A stretch of DNA of 12,485 nucleotides from Muribaculaceae bacterium (GTDB lineage: Bacteria > Bacteroidota > Bacteroidia > Bacteroidales > Muribaculaceae): contig JAEEVB010000051.1 of assembly GCA_016287065.1 (NCBI GenBank), positions 1 through 12,485 of the forward strand. The letters run 5' to 3'. Shown piece by piece: positions 7,720 through 12,485 of the stretch. Below the pieces are notes generated by a model that was not told where the DNA came from, did no database searches, and saw only the letters and a program-made list of their open reading frames with translations. A program made the position numbers and the translations under genes. How positions within the stretch are numbered: position 1 is the stretch's first letter; every line of letters begins with the position of its first letter.

Positions 7720-7803
7720 CAAATGCTTAACATTTTTCTAATAAATTACCACTAAAAAGTGTTTGTTTATTGATATTTGTTAACCTCAAATGATTTAGCA
7801 ATT

Positions 7804-9672
7804 ATGAAAAAATTACTACTAACTTTGTTTTTGGCCATTGCTACATGCGGCATGGCAGCCGTGGCAGCCACTAAATATGAGATTAATGTGGGCGGCATTG
7901 AAGTCACCAGCAGCAACTGCAACAATGTGACTGGCGGCAACATCAGCATCACTACTGGCTGCAGTGAAGGCTATGTAAAATATAATGAACGCGACAACGA
8001 ATTGGAGCTCTACAACATCACCATTAAGCGCACCGGCAGTGGCAGTTATGGCGTTCACAACCGCAAATGCGACAATCTGACAATTACTTTGATGGGCCAA
8101 ACCAACATCAATTGTGAGGCCGAGGCAATGATGTTGCAGAGAAACACCAGAATCAATGTGCTCTTTGGCACCCATTATCTCACAACAACCAGAAACGACA
8201 AAAGCGCCATCAACGCCTCGGGTATTAACCTGCAGTTTTTCACGGAATACTACAATAGTCCTTCTAAAATGTACATTACCAACACATCGAGCACCAAATC
8301 TACCATTGGTGGCGATCAGTCGGCCGTAATCAATTTCAATTTTATGAAAGGCAATAACCAGTATGACCACAAACCCCATATCACTATCATCAACTATGGT
8401 GGCTATGCGCTGATGAACCACACGGTCAACTTCAATGAGGGCTGTGACATTCACATCAACAACAATAGCGACAATTATCAAGGCATTTATAATTGCACGA
8501 TATCCCTTGCAGGCCGTGTGGCCATCCTCACTCCTTATGGCGGATATAAGAGCAATGGCACAATTGTGACCAACACAGGCACAGCCGCCAAGGAAGTCTA
8601 CATCAGCGACGATTATCTGGCCATTATCAACTCCACCTACTTCCCCGACCCCAAATTCCGCAACTATCTGGTGAACACCGCCGGCTACAGCAAAGGCTAC
8701 CTTATGCAAAGCGATGTTGACGCGCGATTATATTTCAACGACCTTTACTCTAAAGACCTTTACAGCCTGAAGGGCATTGAGTACTTTACAAATCTGAGGA
8801 CGCTGAAATGCAACAACAACCGCCTCACTTCGCTCGACTTGTCGGAAAATGACTATTTGCAGGAAGTGGATTGTTCTTACAATCAGCTCACTTCACTTGA
8901 GATTTCAAACTATGGCAGTATTGCGAAAATATTGTGTGGCAATAACAGTTTCACAGAACTGACCATTCGTTTCCACGACCATAACCTCAAAACCCTAGAT
9001 GTCAGCAACTGCCCCTACTTGACCGAACTTTATTGTTACCAGAATATTTTGACCAGCCTCAATGTGTCTAATTGCACGGCACTCAAAAATCTCAACTGCC
9101 AAGGCAATAATCTCACCTCGCTCGATGTCAGCACTTTAAAAAACCTAACCTCTTTGTCGTGCTATTTTAACAAGCTGACTTCTCTTGATTTGTCGAACAA
9201 CACTAAACTCACTTACTTGTCGGCAGGCGGCAACCAACTGACATCGCTATCGCTGCAAAACTGCACAGCGATTAACCATGTTGGTCTTTCCAGTAATCTC
9301 ATCAACAATTCTAATATGACCGCTTTCATCAACAGCTTGCGCACAATACCCACATCTGAAGACTTGGGAGAATTATATATTTATGCCACCGATGCTTCAG
9401 ACGAGGGCAACACCGTCACTCAAGAGCATGTGAAGATGGCACGCAGCAAGCGCTGGAAACCCTTGTGGCGTGTGAACGACCAGTGGGTAGAGATTCCCAT
9501 CCTGGGTGATGTGAACGGCGATGGCAAGATAAATGTGAGCGATGTGAGTGCCTTAATCAACATGATTCTGGACTTCACTCCCAAGGACCCCGAACGGGCC
9601 GACATTAATGGCGACGGCCGCGTGAATGTGAGCGATGTGACCGCCCTGATCAACATCATCCTCGGCGTCTAG
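7804..9672 (+). CDS. Secreted leucine-rich-repeat protein with C-terminal dockerin-like double EF-hand
   Basis: The 622-residue product has a signal peptide (MKKLLLTLFLAIATCGMAAVAA). Residues about 25-265 are Asn/Thr/Gly-rich with short repeating strands, suggesting a beta-solenoid. The segment near 280-325 (FPDPKFRNYL, then SLKGIEYFTNL) is the usual cap before repeats of the form L-x-x-L-x-C-x-x-N-x-L-T-S-L-D-x-S. At least seven such LRRs run from about 328 to 500. The last 55 residues hold two dockerin-type calcium loops, GDVNGDGKINVSDV (568-581, ligands D569, N571, D573, D580) and ADINGDGRVNVSDV (599-612, D600, N602, D604, D611). Such modules occur in many secreted Bacteroidales proteins without a classic cellulosome. 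No catalytic motif is visible; surface binding or adhesion is inferred. The ATG at 7804 is chosen over an upstream TTG because it starts the signal peptide. Confidence 0.85.
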   Translation: MKKLLLTLFLAIATCGMAAVAATKYEINVGGIEVTSSNCNNVTGGNISITTGCSEGYVKYNERDNELELYNITIKRTGSGSYGVHNRKCDNLTITLMGQTNINCEAEAMMLQRNTRINVLFGTHYLTTTRNDKSAINASGINLQFFTEYYNSPSKMYITNTSSTKSTIGGDQSAVINFNFMKGNNQYDHKPHITIINYGGYALMNHTVNFNEGCDIHINNNSDNYQGIYNCTISLAGRVAILTPYGGYKSNGTIVTNTGTAAKEVYISDDYLAIINSTYFPDPKFRNYLVNTAGYSKGYLMQSDVDARLYFNDLYSKDLYSLKGIEYFTNLRTLKCNNNRLTSLDLSENDYLQEVDCSYNQLTSLEISNYGSIAKILCGNNSFTELTIRFHDHNLKTLDVSNCPYLTELYCYQNILTSLNVSNCTALKNLNCQGNNLTSLDVSTLKNLTSLSCYFNKLTSLDLSNNTKLTYLSAGGNQLTSLSLQNCTAINHVGLSSNLINNSNMTAFINSLRTIPTSEDLGELYIYATDASDEGNTVTQEHVKMARSKRWKPLWRVNDQWVEIPILGDVNGDGKINVSDVSALINMILDFTPKDPERADINGDGRVNVSDVTALINIILGV

Positions 9673-9680
9673 CCTGTAGC

Positions 9681-9695
9681 AGCTAGCAACTAGCT
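9681..9695. repeat. CTAG-rich hairpin just after the LRR gene
   Basis: AGCTAG-CAA-CTAGCT forms a perfect 6-bp stem with a 3-nt loop, 8 nt after the LRR stop codon and 6 nt before the first IS end repeat. It has no T-tract, so it is a poor terminator. The octamer GCAGCTAG recurs at 11211-11218 on the other side of the IS. Confidence 0.4.
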
Positions 9696-9703
9696 ATCGT
9701 AGC

Positions 9704-9725
9704 TCAGGAGTTCGTTGACACTTTT
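9704..9725. repeat. Left end repeat L1, perfect inverted partner of R2
   Basis: The 22 bases, with core GAGTTCGTTGACACTTTT, are the exact reverse complement of 11158-11179. GAGTTCGTTGACA recurs in direct orientation at 9826-9838 (L2), 118 bp away, and the similarity fades over the next 20 bases, so L1 and L2 look like diverged copies of one IS end. Confidence 0.85.
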
Positions 9726-9782
9726 TCATTCCTTAGAAGGGGTGTAAACATAATCCTTAGAGCTGTATGAAATAAAGTTCTG

Positions 9783-9816
9783 GACCCCCTAGGGGGTCGC
9801 ACCGCTAAAGCGGTGC
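9783..9816. repeat. Two abutting perfect hairpins between L1 and L2
   Basis: GACCCCCTAGGGGGTC (9783-9798) is a perfect 16-bp palindrome. It is followed without a gap by GCACCGCTAAAGCGGTGC (9799-9816), a perfect stem closing on a TAAA tetraloop. The block is much more GC-rich than its surroundings. No T-tract follows on the plus strand (ATGTATC), so it is not a standard terminator for the LRR gene. It could insulate the IS from outside transcription, be a REP-like element, or belong to a non-autonomous element. Confidence 0.75.
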
Positions 9817-9825
9817 ATGTATCAC

Positions 9826-9849
9826 GAGTTCGTTGACATTTTGTACATT
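9826..9849. repeat. Left inner end repeat L2, touching the transposase stop codon
   Basis: GAGTTCGTTGACA followed directly by TTTTGTACATT. Its reverse partner R1 lies at about 11041-11066. The transposase stop codon (complement of 9848-9850) overlaps its inner edge, as is common for compact IS elements. Confidence 0.65.
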
Positions 9850-11008
9850 ATTTTAGAGGCATTATAAACTCAATGCTTTGTTTGGTGGTGCCATCTTGTT
9901 TGATTAGCAAGCAATGCCCGTTAATTAGCAAAACGGCCTCAATGTATGTATGCATCAGCTCAGGAATGACGGCTATATCTGTGTTCAGCACACTAATATT
10001 GAGGTCGCTTCGAACCAGCCTGATAAAGCGAATTTCGTTGAGGTTGCAGGAATCCAATTCCGGGCGTTCATCAACATGATAGTCGGCACCGAGACGCACC
10101 ATCGGCACGTCAAGTTCCTGATCGAGTTGCAAAGGTGTCTTATGGCCCATCGTGGAGTAGTGGTGCAGTCGGTTATGTATATTCATAAATTCAACCGAAT
10201 GCCGTTGCAACTCATCAAAGTTTCTGTGCTCTTGGGTCAGCAATGTGCGCTCCACTTTTTGGTTGAATCTCTCGATGACCCCGTTTCTCCATGGCTCGCT
10301 GACGGGTATGAAGATGGGAGTCACATTCAATGAGAGAATCGTCCTGAGCAACATGCCAAGTCCCCTGGGATGTCGGTTGCTGCCTTTGAAAGACAGTTCG
10401 TTGTCCATCTGCAAGAAGTCGGGAACAGTGTAACTCTTCCAAAAGGCTACGACACTTTTGGTTATGTCAGTCCCACTTTTGCTCAAGATCGGATAGACAC
10501 CGGCATGGCGCGTATCATTGCTGATGATTGTCAGCAGGAAATACCGTTGGCCGCCACGGATATATCTTGGCCCGACCAGGTCCATGATTTGCATGTTCAG
10601 AGGCGGCTCGGGGTAGTCGATGCCGCTCTTTTGATATGGGACTTTCTTCTTGGTCAGCCCTCTTCTCTTGAGAATCCGATTGATGGTCGCCACCGATGGC
10701 GGTTCTATGCCCCTCGCGCTAAGGTCGTGCCAAATCGCGAATGCGCCAGACTCCATATGCGGTGACGCGTCAAGTCTGATGCGGGATGAAACGACCTGTG
10801 CTTCGAGCTCCTCACTGGTCTTGTTCGCTTTGCTGTGCGGGGCATTTGACAGGGACCGCTCCCATCCGTCAGCACAATCACGTTGGCGGTTTATCCACTT
10901 GTGAACCCACTGACGTGAGCGACCTAATCTGCGCGCGATCTCAGCGACTTTGATGCCATGCGCATGCATATCGGCGGCCTCAAGCCTTAATGTCTCCTCG
11001 TTTGCCAT
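9848..11008 (-). CDS. DDE (RNase H-fold) transposase, IS481-like, with N-terminal HTH
   Basis: The 386-residue protein appears complete. Residues 18-42 form a helix-turn-helix (GIKVAEIARRLGRSRQWVHK), followed by a second helical DNA-binding region to about 125. The integrase-core domain carries D143 (MDLVGP), D202 (QMDNELSF) and E246 (WRNGVIERFNQ), with 43 residues between the second Asp and the Glu, longer than the usual 35. The second Asp motif is DNE rather than the common DNG. A region with H-x-x-x-x-TPLQL (about 289-294) and a C-terminal beta-rich domain (about 325-386) complete it. It should catalyse cutting and joining of the flanking end repeats. No frameshift or internal stop is seen, so it could be active. 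ATG at 11008 is the first codon; no good promoter was found upstream. IS481 placement rests on architecture. Confidence 0.85.
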   Translation of the reverse strand: MANEETLRLEAADMHAHGIKVAEIARRLGRSRQWVHKWINRQRDCADGWERSLSNAPHSKANKTSEELEAQVVSSRIRLDASPHMESGAFAIWHDLSARGIEPPSVATINRILKRRGLTKKKVPYQKSGIDYPEPPLNMQIMDLVGPRYIRGGQRYFLLTIISNDTRHAGVYPILSKSGTDITKSVVAFWKSYTVPDFLQMDNELSFKGSNRHPRGLGMLLRTILSLNVTPIFIPVSEPWRNGVIERFNQKVERTLLTQEHRNFDELQRHSVEFMNIHNRLHHYSTMGHKTPLQLDQELDVPMVRLGADYHVDERPELDSCNLNEIRFIRLVRSDLNISVLNTDIAVIPELMHTYIEAVLLINGHCLLIKQDGTTKQSIEFIMPLK

Positions 11009-11040
11009 AAGTAAACAAAATATTTAGCGTTATGGCGGAC

Positions 11041-11066
11041 AATGTACAAAATATGTCAAAGAACGC
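11041..11066. repeat. Right inner end repeat R1, imperfect partner of L2
   Basis: AATGTACAAAA (11041-11051) then TGTCAA (11054-11059) mirrors L2 but with two extra bases between the blocks and changes in the outer part. It lies 33 nt upstream of the transposase start. A hairpin, CCTTGA-TTAT-TCAAGG, follows at 11079-11094. The remaining DNA up to R2 shows no gene. Confidence 0.6.
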
Positions 11067-11155
11067 TCTTGGTTGATGCCTTGATTATTCAAGGACTCAT
11101 ATGCGAAAATTTAAATGTTAAACAAAAATCTGTCATTTACTCAGCGGCTTTTTGA

Positions 11156-11206
11156 ACAAAAGTGTCAACGAACTCCTGATACAAAAGTGTCAACGATGTC
11201 CTGAGC
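11156..11206. repeat. Tandem right end repeats R2 and R3 (25-bp period)
   Basis: Two head-to-tail copies, 11156-11180 and 11181-11205, share 22 of 25 bases (ACAAAAGTGTCAACGA, then AC or TG changes, then TCCTGA). R2 is the exact inverted partner of L1. R3 matches L1 with two changes but extends the match to the outer GC. Confidence 0.85.
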
Positions 11207-11248
11207 CATGGCAGCTAGTGGCTAATTGCTTGCTGAAATTTTCAATAT

Positions 11249-11279
11249 GTAGACAATTGTCCGTTGTACAATGGTCTAC
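11249..11279. promoter_or_regulatory. Operator-like inverted repeat overlapping a promoter
   Basis: GTAGACAATTGT (11249-11260) and ACAATGGTCTAC (11268-11279) are inverted 12-mers with a single mismatch and a 7-nt spacer. The candidate -33 TTG (11264-11266) falls inside the spacer, a position suited to repression by a dimeric regulator such as a TetR- or GntR-type protein (inference). No regulator gene is in the window. Confidence 0.55.
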
Positions 11280-11294
11280 GAAACTGTAATTTTA
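11264..11294 (+). promoter_or_regulatory. Candidate promoter for the short ORF at 11299
   Basis: TTG at 11264-11266 and TAATTTTA at 11287-11294 are 20 nt apart. The -7 element differs from TAnnTTTG in its last base. The short ORF starts only 5 nt after it, so transcription would begin at or near the start codon. Confidence 0.4.
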
Positions 11295-11298
11295 CGCC

Positions 11299-11367
11299 AT
11301 GAAAAAACTAACCAATATGAACATCAATGAGAAGTTTGGCCAGTTCTCCAAATCGCAAAAATACTAG
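11299..11367 (+). pseudogene. 22-codon ORF, possible N-terminal remnant of a cupin-type gene
   Basis: The frame encodes MKKLTNMNINEKFGQFSKSQ and two more residues before a TAG stop. The INEKFGQFS stretch resembles the start of small cupin proteins (I-x-EKF-x-x-FS-x-x-W-x-P...), after which the real family would continue for about 90 residues. Here the similarity stops and AT-rich non-coding DNA follows, so this may be a gene broken close to its start, perhaps connected with nearby IS activity. It has its own promoter and an operator-like dyad upstream. It may instead be a genuine small ORF or chance. The remaining DNA of 11368-11512 holds only the promoter element described next. Confidence 0.3.
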
Positions 11368-11441
11368 GATATTTAAAATAATTGAAAAAAGTGTTTACTA
11401 AATAATCTGTCATTTATTATTCATTTTATTAAAAAATACTG

Positions 11442-11449
11442 TAAATTTG
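11442..11449 (+). promoter_or_regulatory. -7 element upstream of the McrB-like gene
   Basis: TAAATTTG matches TAnnTTTG. No TTG is found at -33 spacing in this very AT-rich stretch. The ATG is 63 nt downstream. Confidence 0.4.
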
Positions 11450-11512
11450 TGATTGCATAAGAAATATATTTTGTTTGGCAGATTTTTCATTTTTAGAATT
11501 AATCATTGTATT

Positions 11513-12485
11513 ATGGAATTAGAAGTAGGTCAGGTCTATACCTCTGGGAATAGCAAAATTACGATTGTTGACAAAGATAAGCTTTGTTATTTGGTTAAAT
11601 CATTGTGTGGAAATTCATCTGGTTTGCGTACCATATCAAAGCCATTACTTGAAGAATTTGTGAGTTTTTTTAGAAATAACCCAGATGCATCAGCTGTTGA
11701 TGCAAGAAAAGAGTTGACAGGAAAATCAAGTATTGACAGATTTGAATACGGCTATGCATCAACATTAAAAATGATGTCAGATTTACTGTTTATTAATGAA
11801 CAAACTTTAACACATGGAAGTATAGCCTCACAGATAGACTCCAAACAGATTATTTACTATGGTGCTCCCGGCACTGGCAAGTCGCATGCCATCAAAGTGC
11901 AGACGAAAGGTGAAGATGTAATTCGCACTACATTCCATCCTGATAGCGATTATTCCACTTTTGTTGGTAGTTATAAACCGACTACAAAAGAAGTTCCAGT
12001 CATTTCTACATTCGGTGGTAAAGCCATTAAAGTTAAAGACGATAATGGCAATGAGTTGAAGGAAGAACGCATTGTTTATGAGTTCGTAAGTCAGGCTTTT
12101 TTGCAGGCTTATGTTGAAGCGTGGAAAAAGTTGGCCAATGCGGGAGAAGCAGAGCCCAAAAAACAGTTCCTCGTTATTGAGGAAATCAACCGAGGCAACT
12201 GCGCCCAGATTTTTGGCGACCTGTTCCAGTTGCTCGACCGCAATGATAACGGCTTTTCAGAATATCCCATTAAAGCCGATACCGACTTGAGAAAGCAACT
12301 GAAGAAATTGTTAAGCGGCTTGACCATCAATAACGCCGTAGCCATCAACGCCCTATATGAGAGCGATGATGATGTGGTGGGCAAAGTGCTTGATGGCGAT
12401 GTGTTGTTACTCCCCAATAACCTCTATATTTGGGCCACAATGAACACAAGTGACCAGTCGCTTTTCCACAGCGACAGCGCCTTCA
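11513..12485 (+). CDS. mcrB: McrB-like AAA+ GTPase, type IV restriction system subunit (3' end outside window)
   Basis: The frame is open from ATG 11513 to the window edge (324 codons read). Residues 1-105 are a small N-terminal domain I do not recognise as a named DNA-reading fold; it contains a P-D-A-S-x-x-D-A-R-x-x-L-x-G-K-S stretch and FEYGYAST. The AAA+ core follows: Walker A GAPGTGKS (117-124); FHPDSDYSTFVGSYKP (141-156), matching the McrB-type FHP-x-x-x-Y-x-x-F-x-x-x-Y-x-P; Walker B FLVIEEINRGN (219-229); and the McrB signature MNTSDQS (310-316) with NTSD in the place of the GTP-specific NTAD. McrB proteins form hexamers that translocate DNA using GTP and partner with the nuclease McrC to cut modified DNA. 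mcrC, if present, lies beyond 12485. Base composition rises from AT-rich (N-terminus) to about even (core), suggesting a swapped front domain. Confidence 0.88.
   Translation, partial: MELEVGQVYTSGNSKITIVDKDKLCYLVKSLCGNSSGLRTISKPLLEEFVSFFRNNPDASAVDARKELTGKSSIDRFEYGYASTLKMMSDLLFINEQTLTHGSIASQIDSKQIIYYGAPGTGKSHAIKVQTKGEDVIRTTFHPDSDYSTFVGSYKPTTKEVPVISTFGGKAIKVKDDNGNELKEERIVYEFVSQAFLQAYVEAWKKLANAGEAEPKKQFLVIEEINRGNCAQIFGDLFQLLDRNDNGFSEYPIKADTDLRKQLKKLLSGLTINNAVAINALYESDDDVVGKVLDGDVLLLPNNLYIWATMNTSDQSLFHSDSAF

Larger units (their letters stand above)
9702..11206. mobile_element. Insertion sequence with compound multi-copy ends (IS481-like)
   Basis: The element carries one complete minus-strand transposase gene, bracketed by related end repeats around the core TTCGTTGACA. 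These are L1 (9702-9725) and L2 (about 9826-9849) on the left, and R1 (about 11041-11066), R2 (11158-11179) and R3 (11183-11206) on the right. L1 (9704-9725) and R2 are a perfect 22-bp inverted pair; L1 and R3 match at 22 of 24 positions. L2 and R1 share TTGACA and TTTTGTACATT, but R1 has two extra bases between them. The true cut ends are uncertain: L1/R3, L1/R2 or L2/R1. I find no convincing target-site duplication for any choice, so the insertion may be old or rearranged. Confidence 0.75.

Noticed and set aside
7819..8709. 296-codon minus-strand frame opposite the LRR gene
   Set aside because: It is composed of Val/Ala/Asp-rich shadow sequence; the plus strand has a signal peptide, LRRs and a dockerin-like end.
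9679..11218. GCAGCTAG on both sides of the IS (9679-9686 and 11211-11218) as a target-site duplication
   Set aside because: The copies do not abut the end repeats (gaps of 15 and 4 nt), and the flanks are low-complexity CTAG-rich DNA, so a true duplication cannot be claimed.
11127..11416. Direct repeat AATCTGTCATTTA at 11127-11139 and 11404-11416
   Set aside because: About one match of this length is expected by chance in a window this size, more in AT-rich DNA, and the copies do not border any element.

Overview
The window looks like chromosomal DNA of a gut-type Bacteroidales bacterium (Bacteroidota; Muribaculaceae- or Prevotellaceae-like, an inference). Three things suggest this. Promoters match the Bacteroidota pattern TTTG-N19-20-TAnnTTTG, and starts lack Shine-Dalgarno sites. 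The topoisomerase IV A subunit is of the Bacteroidota type (catalytic RYIEARL). Small secreted families are present that I know mainly from this phylum: a DUF3316-like protein, a NADase-type glycan-binding-like protein, and an LRR protein ending in a dockerin-like double EF-hand.

Region 1 (1-386) has no supported gene. It holds three short tandem-repeat arrays and a good promoter. Region 2 (387-6878) is all on the plus strand. It has a multi-spanning GT-C/GT39-like glycosyltransferase, then a likely three-gene operon: parC, a DUF3316-like envelope protein and an S41-family lipoprotein peptidase (gaps of 18 and 23 nt). A dyad at 6878-6909 separates this operon from a convergent minus-strand gene for a secreted NADase-type glycan-binding-like protein (6931-7578). 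That gene is divergent from a 622-residue secreted LRR/dockerin-like protein (7804-9672).

Region 3 (about 9702-11206) is an insertion sequence. It encodes one complete minus-strand DDE transposase (IS481-like). Its ends are unusually complex: five related copies of a GTTGACA-containing end repeat, including a perfect 22-bp inverted pair, plus two back-to-back hairpins between the left copies.

Region 4 (11207-12485) is AT-rich. It starts with a 12-bp-arm operator-like dyad overlapping a promoter that leads into a 22-codon ORF, possibly a remnant of a cupin gene. It ends with the first 324 codons of a McrB-like AAA+ GTPase (type IV restriction), cut by the window edge. This McrB-like gene is the clearest accessory or defence element. 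Its AT-rich N-terminal part looks different from its AAA+ core, and its McrC partner would lie just outside the window. I see no tRNA, rRNA or CRISPR array. I do not see a clearly new multi-gene system; the best leads are the McrB N-terminal domain, the IS end architecture and the orphan operator.
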